Source of the DNA: DASUFE01 sp036274675
GTDB taxonomy: Bacteria > Pseudomonadota > Gammaproteobacteria > HTCC5015
Direction: 5' to 3'
Assembly (NCBI GenBank): GCA_036274675.1
Contig: DASUFE010000060.1
Location: 1-12,329, forward strand
Length of the DNA stretch: 12,329 nucleotides
Below are positions 1 through 6,223 of this stretch, in pieces. The first letter of the stretch is position 1. Each line of letters opens with the position of its first letter. The position numbers and the translations under genes were made by a program. A model generated the notes under the pieces. The model was not told where the DNA came from, searched no databases, and saw only the letters and a list, made by a program, of their open reading frames with translations.

Positions 1-174
1 CGCCATCTGGCGGACGATCTGCTGAAGGGCGAGGGAATATATCTTGATGGTTTGTATCATCTATACGCCGCAAACCTCGCGGATAAATCCCGGTTGATTG
101 AATTTGCCAGGTCTGCGATGCTGGAAACGGCCGGGATTCCCGATTTTGCCCGCAGGCTTTCATACTGCAATTAA
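1..174 (+). CDS. C-terminal fragment of an unidentified protein
   Basis: Frame 1 is open from the window edge to a TAA at 172-174, giving the last 57 residues of a protein whose start lies outside the window. The fragment starts RHLADDLLKGEG and ends DFARRLSYCN. It is mixed hydrophobic and charged, looks helical, and has no membrane segment or motif I recognise. Codon choice (many GCG, GCC, CTG and GAT codons) fits the neighbouring genes. A short hairpin (CGGGG at 194-198 with CCCCG at 204-208) follows the stop without a clean T-run, so termination is uncertain. The next gene is on the opposite strand and convergent. I do not assign a function. Confidence 0.6.
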   Translation, partial: RHLADDLLKGEGIYLDGLYHLYAANLADKSRLIEFARSAMLETAGIPDFARRLSYCN

Positions 175-363
175 TAACACCTTGCTCCACGCCCGGGGAT
201 TCACCCCGCCTGATTAATTCCCTGTGATTGCGTTTTGGCGAACTCCTTGGAGCTTTGTTTTTCTTTTTTCCGCGCGTGGGTTTGGCGGGATTTTCTTCAG
301 GACGACGGTGGATAAAATTTATAATGGCCGGGTTTGGAAAAAATCAAGCGGCCGAAGCTGCAA

Positions 364-396
364 GAAAAAAGCGCCGTGCGATGCCGCGCGGCGCTC
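364..396 (-). terminator. Intrinsic terminator of the NHL lipoprotein gene
   Basis: Reading the minus strand, an 11-bp GC-rich stem (385-395 with 370-380, one C-A mismatch) closes on a 4-base loop and runs straight into a T-run (365-370 is all A on the plus strand). It begins about 20 bases after the TAA of the lipoprotein gene at 416. The 16-base segment at 390-405 recurs exactly at 2066-2081 upstream of the same gene. Confidence 0.85.
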
Positions 397-415
397 TGAT
401 TGCCCAACGTCATTA

Positions 416-1984
416 TTATGGTGTGCCGGAATCAATCTTGCGTAAAAAGCCGTTGCCACGGTCCATTACATACAGAACAGTCCCATCCGCGGAGAAGTCG
501 CAGGAGTTCGGCTCTTCAAAGTCCGCGTCGGCAAGGAGCCCGTTAACGGTTTGCTGCCTGGAGGTGCCGATGAAATTTTCCACCGTGCCGTCGAGGGCGA
601 CACGGCGAAGTCGGGCGCTGCCCGGACTGGGTACATAAATATAGCCATTGCTGTAGCAGATTTCGTTTGCACTGCCGCCGGTTTGCGCCAGCAATGTCAC
701 GGTTCCATCCGTGATTTTGTAAATCCGCCCACTGGCCCAGTTACTGGCATAGATCTGGCCGTTTTCGTCGCCGACGATGCCGATTACATCCTGCAGTCCT
801 CCTCCAGAGGCGTAAGTGGAGATGGCGCCGCCCGGGGTGATTCGCAGCACGCTCGCGCCGGTGCCGGAGAAGTTTGCGCCGAAAAGGCTTACCAGGACAT
901 TATCGTTCTGGTCCACCCAGATGCCCGACGGCCCGTTCAGGGAGGAAGCGAAAATTGTCTTGACGCCCGTGGGCGTTATCTTGCGCACGGCATTGGCTTG
1001 ATAGTCGGCCACGTAAAGGTTGCCGCTCGAATCGAAGTCCGAGCTGTTTGCCGAAACAAAGCCCGTGGCGAAAACCGATATTTCGCCTTCCGGCGTTATA
1101 CGCAAAATATTTTGCGCAGCCGGGCCGCCCGAGACATAAATGTCGCCATTCGGGCCGACGGAGATCCCGTCGCTTGTCGTAAAGCCGGTATGGGCCAGTG
1201 TCGACACCAGTCTGAAGGGGCCGGCGGCAAACTCTATATAATCGATATAGGTTTCCGTGGCGCCCCCCGTTTCATTGACGATAGCGATGACATCCCCGGC
1301 GTGGACGGACGTCACCAGGCTGGACGTTGCGTAGGCGCCTTCGGTCGGCCGTAAAGTGAAGCTCCCGACGCTGCCGCCATTAACCGTCACGGACAAGGCT
1401 CCGGCCGCGTCCGCGCGGTAGGCGATTATCAGCGTTTCCGCATCCATCGATTTAGCCGTCGATATGCCGAAGCCGGCGGAGCCTATGAATACCGTCCCGC
1501 CTTCCGATGCCGCGCTATCGGTAACCGTATTTGCCCCCCCGTTTTGGGTCGCGGCTTCAGCTTCGATGCGATGATCGAAATCGGCGGTTATTACGGTAAA
1601 AATGCCCCTGACGCCTCCGATTTTCAAGGTTGCCGAAACACTGCCGGCAGATTCGTTCGAAGACCTGACGCGGACACGGACTGCCTGATTATTTTGAATA
1701 GTGCTCGGGCTGTCGCGATAGGGACGGCCTGCTACCGAATACTCGCCTCCGCTTATGGATATCGAGGCCGGGGCATCGATCCCCGATATGGTTACAGCTC
1801 CGGATTCGACCAGGGTGTCCGGAGCCGCGTTGATCTGGCCGGTGAAACTGTAGATGGCCGGCGTGGTATCGTCGGATGAACTGTCGCGGGAACCGCCCCC
1901 GCCTCCACCACAGCCGCCGGACAGGAGAACCGCGATGCACAGTAGTGCGTTCAGTGGATGGAAAAACATTTTTGTAGCACGCAT
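416..1984 (-). CDS. Secreted lipoprotein with CBM6-like module and NHL beta-propeller
   Basis: The product is a predicted 522-residue exported lipoprotein. Residues 1-24 form a signal peptide with a hydrophobic run (LNALLCIAVLL). Cys25 is the likely lipidated residue, although SGGC is a loose lipobox, and six glycines then a Ser/Asp-rich linker follow it. Residues about 42-133 form a beta-rich domain with the SISGGEYSV motif common in proteobacterial surface proteins. Residues about 138-252 (RIEAEAA to YIDYIEF) resemble a CBM6/CBM35 carbohydrate-binding module. Residues about 258-522 carry roughly six NHL/SMP-30-like blades, with recurring NGDIYV, SGNLYVAD and LYVMDRGNGF strands. Upstream in-frame ATGs exist to 2140, but the start at 1984 has AGGAG seven bases before it and places the signal peptide at the N terminus. 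Substrate or partner is unknown; binding a surface glycan is an inference from the CBM. The gene stands alone with its own terminator. Confidence 0.85.
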   Translation of the reverse strand: MRATKMFFHPLNALLCIAVLLSGGCGGGGGGSRDSSSDDTTPAIYSFTGQINAAPDTLVESGAVTISGIDAPASISISGGEYSVAGRPYRDSPSTIQNNQAVRVRVRSSNESAGSVSATLKIGGVRGIFTVITADFDHRIEAEAATQNGGANTVTDSAASEGGTVFIGSAGFGISTAKSMDAETLIIAYRADAAGALSVTVNGGSVGSFTLRPTEGAYATSSLVTSVHAGDVIAIVNETGGATETYIDYIEFAAGPFRLVSTLAHTGFTTSDGISVGPNGDIYVSGGPAAQNILRITPEGEISVFATGFVSANSSDFDSSGNLYVADYQANAVRKITPTGVKTIFASSLNGPSGIWVDQNDNVLVSLFGANFSGTGASVLRITPGGAISTYASGGGLQDVIGIVGDENGQIYASNWASGRIYKITDGTVTLLAQTGGSANEICYSNGYIYVPSPGSARLRRVALDGTVENFIGTSRQQTVNGLLADADFEEPNSCDFSADGTVLYVMDRGNGFLRKIDSGTP

Positions 1985-1991
1985 GGAAACG

Positions 1992-1996
1992 CTCCT
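1992..1996 (-). promoter_or_regulatory. Shine-Dalgarno site that sets the lipoprotein start
   Basis: AGGAG on the minus strand lies seven bases upstream of the ATG at 1984. It supports the 522-residue start over the longer reading frame that opens at 2140, whose extra 52 residues translate the terminator and remnant DNA described nearby. Confidence 0.8.
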
Positions 1997-2040
1997 GAAA
2001 GGATGCAGCATGGTTAACGGGATCAGCCCCAATTTGCCAG

Positions 2041-2073
2041 AAAAGAGCGCCGTGTATTGCTGCATGGCGCTCT
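2041..2073 (-). terminator. Second copy of the terminator hairpin, in the leader of the lipoprotein gene
   Basis: On the minus strand GGCGCTCT (2066-2073) pairs perfectly with AGAGCGCC (2044-2051). Wobble pairs extend the stem inward, and a short T-rich tract (TTTTC) follows. Sequence and position match the terminator at 364-396, including 16 identical bases (2066-2081). It lies 57 bases upstream of the lipoprotein ATG. It is therefore either a leftover terminator from a lost paralog or, if the promoter lies further upstream, a transcription attenuator in the leader. Confidence 0.6.
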
Positions 2074-2091
2074 GATTGCCCGGCTCCCTGA

Positions 2092-2118
2092 TCAGGCAAG
2101 TCGAATCGACTTGCCTGA
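2092..2118. repeat. Perfect 27-bp palindrome (13-bp arms, 1-bp centre)
   Basis: TCAGGCAAGTCGA (2092-2104) is followed by one A and then its exact reverse complement (2106-2118). It overlaps a smaller palindrome, CCTGATCAGG (2087-2096). It sits between the paralog remnant and the second terminator hairpin. The one-base centre is too tight for an ordinary RNA hairpin and suits a dimeric DNA-binding protein site or a junction left by a palindromic rearrangement. Confidence 0.8.
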
Positions 2119-2146
2119 ACCCATTGTCACGACCCATCACATACCA
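2101..2146 (-). pseudogene. Remnant of the 3' end of a second NHL lipoprotein gene
   Basis: The minus strand here reads WYVMGRDNGF in one frame. This matches LYVMDRGNGF, the last propeller strand of the lipoprotein encoded at 416-1984, and the DNA differences are mostly at third positions. The similarity then breaks down, but 20 bases later the shared segment GGGCAATCAGAGCGCC and the terminator hairpin resume, in the same order as at the 3' end of the intact gene. I infer a former tandem copy of which only the tail and terminator survive. No further coding similarity is visible upstream toward 2240. Confidence 0.6.
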
Positions 2147-2449
2147 GTGGCTGATACGCTTAGGATCGTTACGCGCATGATTCTGGCAGCAACCGGTAAT
2201 TGAGCAATAGCAGTGGGATGAAAGCCCGTTTTCAGGGTTTAAAAGTTAATACCCTCCGCGCCCCCGGAAAAGATTCGTGGGCGTGAATAATGCCGGATGA
2301 CGCCCCGCCGGGAGCAGGGCGAGGCGGAATCGGAGAACCCGCGGCAGGGAAAATAAATTCCTCGGAGGGTGAAGAAATTTTTTCCGATTACGCGCCGGCC
2401 GGCATATCGGATTAATTTGCGTCTTCAGGTAAGGGAGCGATGGGAGGAG
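2147..2449. other. Non-coding spacer downstream of cysN
   Basis: I see no gene here. The stretch contains a purine-rich block and a hairpin at 2384-2410, listed separately. A promoter for the lipoprotein gene probably lies here or in the leader below it, but I cannot point to a convincing -35/-10 pair. Confidence 0.5.
2384..2410 (-). terminator. Weak candidate terminator hairpin for cysDN
   Basis: CCGAT (2384-2388) pairs with ATCGG (2406-2410) around the self-complementary GCCGGCCGGC (2394-2403). It lies about 40 bases past the cysN stop. On the minus strand the tract after the stem is AAAAAATTT rather than a clean T-run, so activity as an intrinsic terminator is doubtful. Confidence 0.3.
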
Positions 2450-3979
2450 CTATTTCCCGCGTTTTTTTGATTTGCCGCTTGCGGCTTTGCCGGCGCGCTT
2501 TTTTGCCGTCCTGGCTTTGCTCTTGCCGGAGTTATTAGCCCCGGAAGTTTTTGCGAACTCGATGCCACCCAGGAGTTTTTTCAGGGCCACGGCCAGTCCG
2601 GCGTCGTCGAGCGGTTGTTGCAACAGGGCCTGGACTTCGTTTCTGAGCGAAGGCTTATCTGTTTTTTCCGGTAATGTGCTTTGCAAGGCTTCGATCACCA
2701 TGCCGCCTCCAACCGTGACGTTGCTGAGGCGGTCGATGATGATAAAGGCGCCGGTGGCCCGGTTGCGGATGTAAGGGTCGACCGTGACCGGCTGGGTCAG
2801 CGTGAGGTCGATCACGGCGATATCGTTGAGCCCCAGCGAGCTTGCCGGGCTGTGTTCCTGCGTGTTGACGTTCACCTTGTAATCGATGGCGCGCACGCTG
2901 CCGGGCGTCAGCTTGCTTGCGAACTTGAACCAGTATTCGCGGCCGGGTTGCAACTCGTTCTCGGACATCCAGATCAACTGCGTTTTGAGCGCGTTGCTGA
3001 CCGCGATTTCCGCGCCGCTGTGCACGATCATATCGCCGCGACTGATATCGATTTCGTCCTTGAGCGTCAGTGTGACGGCCTGGCCGGCAAAGGCCTCGCT
3101 CGCGTTTTCGCCCGCAACGATGATCGATTTGACCTTGCTCTGCCGGCGCGAAGGCAGCACCGTCACGGCATCGCCGGCCTTGATAAGCCCCGAAGCGATG
3201 GTGCCGCAGAAGCCCCGGAAATTCAGGTTCGGCCGGTTGACGAACTGCACGGGGAAACGGAAATCGCTGAGGTTACGGTCACGGTGGATCTGTACCGTTT
3301 CCAGTATCTCCATCAACGGCTGGCCCTGATACCAGCCCATGCGCTCGCTGCGATTGACGATATTGTCGCCATTTAGCGCCGAGATCGGAATGCAGCGGAT
3401 ATCCGGTATGCCGAGCTTGCCGGCGAAAGCGAGATAGTCCGCCTTGATGCGCTCGAACACCGGCTGTTCGAAGCCCATAAGGTCCATTTTGTTGATGGCG
3501 ACGACTACATGCCGGATTCCCAGTAACGAGGCGATGTAGGTGTGACGGCGGGTCTGCGTCATGACTCCGTGCCGCGCATCGATCAGAATGATGGCGAGGT
3601 CGCAGGTGGAGGCGCCGGTCGCCATATTGCGCGTGTACTGTTCGTGCCCGGGAGTGTCGGCGATAATGAATTTGCGTTTGTCGGTGGAGAAATAGCGGTA
3701 GGCCACGTCGATGGTGATGCCCTGTTCGCGCTCAGCCTGCAGGCCGTCCACCAGCAGCGCCAGATCGATGCCTCCGGTAGTGCCGTGTTTCACCGAATCG
3801 GACTTGATCGCCGCCAGCTGATCCTCGTAAATCATTTTCGAATCGTGCAGCAGTCGCCCGATCAGGGTGCTCTTGCCGTCGTCGACGCTGCCGCAGGTGA
3901 GAAAGCGCAGCAGTTCCTTCTGTTCATGCTGCTTCAGGTAGGCATCGATGTCGGTGGCGATGAGTCCGGAGTGGTTCAT
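2450..3979 (-). CDS. cysN: Sulfate adenylyltransferase subunit 1 (GTPase)
   Basis: CysN is the regulatory GTPase of ATP sulfurylase. With CysD it makes adenylyl sulfate from sulfate and ATP in the cytoplasm, the first step of assimilatory sulfate reduction. The 509 residues show the elongation-factor-like GTPase motifs: P-loop GSVDDGKST (30-38), GITIDVAYR (87-95), DTPGH (108-112) and NKMD (163-166), followed by EF-Tu-like beta-barrel domains. It lacks a C-terminal APS kinase domain, so it is CysN rather than a CysNC fusion. E. coli CysN has 475 residues; the excess here is a Lys/Ala/Gly/Ser-rich basic tail at about 479-509. Its ATG overlaps the cysD stop by one base (TGATG), indicating translational coupling in a cysDN operon. 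Confidence 0.97.
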   Translation of the reverse strand: MNHSGLIATDIDAYLKQHEQKELLRFLTCGSVDDGKSTLIGRLLHDSKMIYEDQLAAIKSDSVKHGTTGGIDLALLVDGLQAEREQGITIDVAYRYFSTDKRKFIIADTPGHEQYTRNMATGASTCDLAIILIDARHGVMTQTRRHTYIASLLGIRHVVVAINKMDLMGFEQPVFERIKADYLAFAGKLGIPDIRCIPISALNGDNIVNRSERMGWYQGQPLMEILETVQIHRDRNLSDFRFPVQFVNRPNLNFRGFCGTIASGLIKAGDAVTVLPSRRQSKVKSIIVAGENASEAFAGQAVTLTLKDEIDISRGDMIVHSGAEIAVSNALKTQLIWMSENELQPGREYWFKFASKLTPGSVRAIDYKVNVNTQEHSPASSLGLNDIAVIDLTLTQPVTVDPYIRNRATGAFIIIDRLSNVTVGGGMVIEALQSTLPEKTDKPSLRNEVQALLQQPLDDAGLAVALKKLLGGIEFAKTSGANNSGKSKARTAKKRAGKAASGKSKKRGK

Positions 3980-4890
3980 CAGAAATAACCTTCCTGCTTT
4001 TTCTTTTCCATCGAGCCGGAGGAGTCGTGGTCGATCACGCGTCCCTGGCGTTCCGAGGTCGTGGTCAGCAGCATTTCCTGAATGATTTCGGGCAGCGTGG
4101 TGGCGCTGGATTCAACCGCTCCCGTCAGCGGGTAGCAACCGAGGGTGCGGAAGCGCACGGTCTTTTCCTCGATTTTCTCGCCAGGGCGCGGCTGGAAACG
4201 CTCGTCGTCGACGCGGATCAGCACGCCGTCGCGTTTCACCACGGGGTGCTTGCGCGCGAAGTACAGCGGTACGATCGGGATGTTTTCCAGATGGATGTAT
4301 TGCCAGACATCGAGTTCGGTCCAGTTGGAGAGCGGGAATACGCGGATACTCTCGCCCTTGTTGATCTTGCCGTTGTAGATATTCCACAGCTCAGGGCGCT
4401 GATTCTTCGGATCCCAGCGGTGATTGCGGTCCCGGAAGGAATACACGCGTTCCTTGGCGCGCGATTTTTCCTCATCGCGCCGGGCGCCGCCGAAGGCGGC
4501 GTCGAAACCGTATTTGTTCAGCGCCTGCTTGAGCGCCACGGTCTTCATGACATCGGTATGCTTTTCGCTGCCATGGGTGAAGGGGTTGATACCCATGGCC
4601 AGGCCTTCCTGATTGATGTGCACGATCAGCTTCCAGTCCAGTTCTTTCACCCGCTTGTCACGGAACTCGATCATCTCGCGGAATTTCCAGGTCGTGTCCA
4701 CGTGCAGCAGGGGGAACGGCGGTTTGCCCGGGTGGAAGGCCTTCAGCGCAAGCTGCATCATCACGGCGGAATCCTTGCCGATGGAATAGAGCATCACCGG
4801 GTTTTCGAATTCGGCGGCCACTTCGCGGATGATGTGGATCGCTTCCGCTTCCAGCTGCTTGAGATGGGTAAGTTGGTATTTTGCTGTCAT
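3979..4890 (-). CDS. cysD: Sulfate adenylyltransferase subunit 2
   Basis: CysD is the catalytic subunit of the ATP sulfurylase heterodimer and forms adenylyl sulfate with energy from CysN GTP hydrolysis. The ATG at 4890 gives 303 residues, close to the 302 of E. coli CysD, and a matching N terminus (QLTHLKQLEAEAIHIIREV). A TTG four codons upstream (4902) is in frame but less likely. The PP-loop nucleotide-binding motif SIGKDS is at 36-41, with HVDTTWKFREM at about 63-73 and the arginine-rich GGARRDEEKSRAKER segment further on. The protein ends in the family-typical KKKQEGYF. No good Shine-Dalgarno precedes the ATG; a small hairpin (GCCCG/CGGGC) ends about 15 bases before it. It is the first gene of the pair with cysN. 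Confidence 0.96.
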   Translation of the reverse strand: MTAKYQLTHLKQLEAEAIHIIREVAAEFENPVMLYSIGKDSAVMMQLALKAFHPGKPPFPLLHVDTTWKFREMIEFRDKRVKELDWKLIVHINQEGLAMGINPFTHGSEKHTDVMKTVALKQALNKYGFDAAFGGARRDEEKSRAKERVYSFRDRNHRWDPKNQRPELWNIYNGKINKGESIRVFPLSNWTELDVWQYIHLENIPIVPLYFARKHPVVKRDGVLIRVDDERFQPRPGEKIEEKTVRFRTLGCYPLTGAVESSATTLPEIIQEMLLTTTSERQGRVIDHDSSGSMEKKKQEGYF

Positions 4891-4923
4891 GTCTGTAAAC
4901 AACGCCCGATTGGCGGGCGCGCA

Positions 4924-4929
4924 ATTATA
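4924..4929 (-). promoter_or_regulatory. Candidate -10 element of the cysDN promoter
   Basis: A perfect TATAAT on the minus strand lies 34 bases upstream of the cysD ATG. Seventeen bases further upstream there is no TTGACA-like element, only GC-rich DNA. A good -10 without a -35 suits an activator-dependent promoter. In enterics cysDN is activated by the LysR-type protein CysB, but I cannot recognise a CysB site here. Confidence 0.5.
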
Positions 4930-5015
4930 GAGGATACGGGTGCTGTCCGGCGAGCCGGGCCGGGGGCCGGCGCTTAGATGGAGTTTTTATATGCTTATAC
5001 GAAAAGCATGAAGCT

Positions 5016-5981
5016 TTACTGGCGCGCCCGCTGACCGCCGGCGCCGGTATGCCGTGCTTCGTCCGCAGCCGGTTTTATTCCGGCCAGAACCTTGAATGCG
5101 GTTTCGCGGGCGCGCTGCAGGAAGGCGTCGACGAAAGCGAGTTGCCGGTCATTTCTGCGCACGGCCGCATACAATGTCGCCCACAGGCCGGCCGCCGTCA
5201 GCGGCCGGGCCGTGATATAGCGATTGCCCAGGTATTCCGCAAGGACCCAGTTCGGCAGTGCCCCCACGCCGCGGCGGCTGGCGATCAACTGCAGGATCAT
5301 CACGGTCAGCTCCGAAGTGCGTTGTCCCGCCGGTACGATCCCGGCCGGGTCCAGGAATTTGCTGTAGATATCCAGGCGCTTGTGTTCCACGGGATAGGTA
5401 ATCAGGGTCTGGTCCGTGAGATCCCGCGGCTCGATGTATTTCCGGCCGGTCAGCGGATGATCGTTGGCCATGGCCAGCAGGGCCTCGTAGCGGAACAGGG
5501 GTTCGTAAACGATATCGGGCAGGTCCAGCGGGTCCGAAGTGATGACCAGGTCGACCCGGCCCCGCGCCAGTGCGGGGATCGGCTCGAAGGTAAAGCCCGT
5601 GGATATGTCCATTTCCACCCGACTCCATTGCGCCCGGTAAGCATCCATGGTGGGTATCAGCCAGTCGAAGCAGTTGTGGCATTCGATCGCAATATGGAGC
5701 CGGCCCTGGCTGGCCCCGGAAATCTGCTGGGCGTCTTGTTCGGCGCTCTGGACGGCTGGAAGTATGGTCTCCGCCAGCTGCAGCAGACGCTCCCCCAGCG
5801 GCGTAAAGCGCAGCGGCCGGCTTTTACGGATAAACAGCGGGGCCGAGTAATAGTCCTCGATGGCCTTGATCTGGTGGGAGAGCGCCGACTGGGTCTGGTG
5901 CAGCTGCTGCGCGGCGGCGGCCAGATTGCCGGAGTCCCGCAGGGCAATGAGTGTGCGCAAGTGCCTTAATTCCAGGAACAT
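5016..5981 (-). CDS. metR: LysR-type regulator of methionine biosynthesis, MetR
   Basis: The 321-residue LysR-family protein is a close match to E. coli MetR. It has an N-terminal winged helix-turn-helix (LAAAAQQLHQTQSALSHQI at about 19-37, then RKSRPLRFTPLGE) and a periplasmic-binding-protein-like effector domain (RLHIAIECHNCFDWL, DLVITSDP, LLAMANDHPL, LITYPVEHKRLDIY, GVGALPNWVL). In enterics MetR uses homocysteine as coregulator, activates metE and represses itself. The ATG at 5981 has AGAGGG six bases upstream. It diverges from metE across a 242-bp spacer with two perfect MetR boxes, which strengthens the assignment. cysDN follows in the same direction after 125 bp with its own likely promoter. 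The C-terminal 15 or so residues are an Ala/Arg/Gly-rich tail without clear counterpart. Confidence 0.95.
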   Translation of the reverse strand: MFLELRHLRTLIALRDSGNLAAAAQQLHQTQSALSHQIKAIEDYYSAPLFIRKSRPLRFTPLGERLLQLAETILPAVQSAEQDAQQISGASQGRLHIAIECHNCFDWLIPTMDAYRAQWSRVEMDISTGFTFEPIPALARGRVDLVITSDPLDLPDIVYEPLFRYEALLAMANDHPLTGRKYIEPRDLTDQTLITYPVEHKRLDIYSKFLDPAGIVPAGQRTSELTVMILQLIASRRGVGALPNWVLAEYLGNRYITARPLTAAGLWATLYAAVRRNDRQLAFVDAFLQRARETAFKVLAGIKPAADEARHTGAGGQRARQ

Positions 5982-5998
5982 CGGATCCCTCTAATTGT

Positions 5999-6011
5999 TG
6001 AATTAATTTCA
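5999..6011. promoter_or_regulatory. MetR box 1
   Basis: TGAATTAATTTCA is an exact fit to the MetR consensus TGAA-N5-TTCA; read on the minus strand it also has the preferred central T. It lies 18 bases upstream of the metR start codon and is well placed for metR autoregulation. Confidence 0.85.
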
Positions 6012-6029
6012 AGTTTATTGTGAAAAATA

Positions 6030-6042
6030 TGAAATTGATTCA
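6030..6042. promoter_or_regulatory. MetR box 2
   Basis: TGAAATTGATTCA is a second exact TGAA-N5-TTCA match, with the central T on the plus strand. Its centre is 31 bp from that of box 1, three helical turns, so two MetR dimers would sit on the same DNA face. It overlaps the candidate -35 of metE. Confidence 0.87.
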
Positions 6043-6063
6043 TGTTAATTCCGGGCGCAGAAT
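6035..6063 (+). promoter_or_regulatory. Candidate metE promoter
   Basis: TTGATT (6035-6040), 17 bases, then CAGAAT (6058-6063) is a weak sigma-70-like pair, four of six matches in each element. It overlaps MetR box 2, an arrangement compatible with activation. A start near 6070 would place the whole inverted repeat at 6075-6200 inside the metE leader RNA. Confidence 0.4.
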
Positions 6064-6074
6064 CCGTCAAGACA

Positions 6075-6200
6075 AACCACCGAGCGCACAGAGCAAACAG
6101 CATGAATCATGTGAACAAGGCTTCGCCTTGAATTGACGCTTCCCCCTCCGCGTTCATTCATATTCATGCTTACTCTGTGCTCTCTGTGTTCTGCGTGGTT
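6075..6200. repeat. Imperfect inverted repeat, likely dispersed intergenic element
   Basis: Three blocks recur inverted in matching order: AACCAC (6075-6080) with GTGGTT (6195-6200), GCACAGAG (6086-6093) with CTCTGTGC (6173-6180), and GCATGAAT (6100-6107) with ATTCATGC (6162-6169). The centre carries a perfect hairpin, CAAGGC-TTC-GCCTTG (6116-6130). The right arm is a CTCTGTGCTCTCTGTGTTC-type tract. From memory, such tracts ending in GTGGTTAA are common dispersed intergenic repeats in proteobacteria and translate to spurious HREHRE peptides, as here on the minus strand. It fills the space between the MetR boxes and the metE ribosome-binding site. Confidence 0.65.
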
Positions 6201-6223
6201 AAAGCTTTTTAAGGAAGGAAAAC

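Noticed and set aside
320..325. TATAAT on the plus strand near 320
   Set aside because: No matching -35 and no plus-strand gene downstream; the stretch is simply AT-rich DNA past the lipoprotein terminator.
551..1354. Long open frame on the plus strand opposite the NHL lipoprotein gene
   Set aside because: It is antisense to a well-supported gene with clear domains; its translation has no family resemblance and no ribosome-binding site stands out.
1985..2140. N-terminal extension of the NHL lipoprotein to 2140
   Set aside because: The added residues translate the second terminator hairpin and the paralog remnant, and would bury the signal peptide; the ATG at 1984 has a good Shine-Dalgarno.
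4027..4977. 316-codon open frame on the plus strand opposite cysD
   Set aside because: It mirrors cysD codons in the complementary frame, a common effect in GC-rich genes; the real gene is unambiguous.
6043..6223. Cobalamin or SAM riboswitch in the metE leader
   Set aside because: I saw no B12-box-like or SAM-switch-like conserved segments; the leader is occupied by the inverted repeat.
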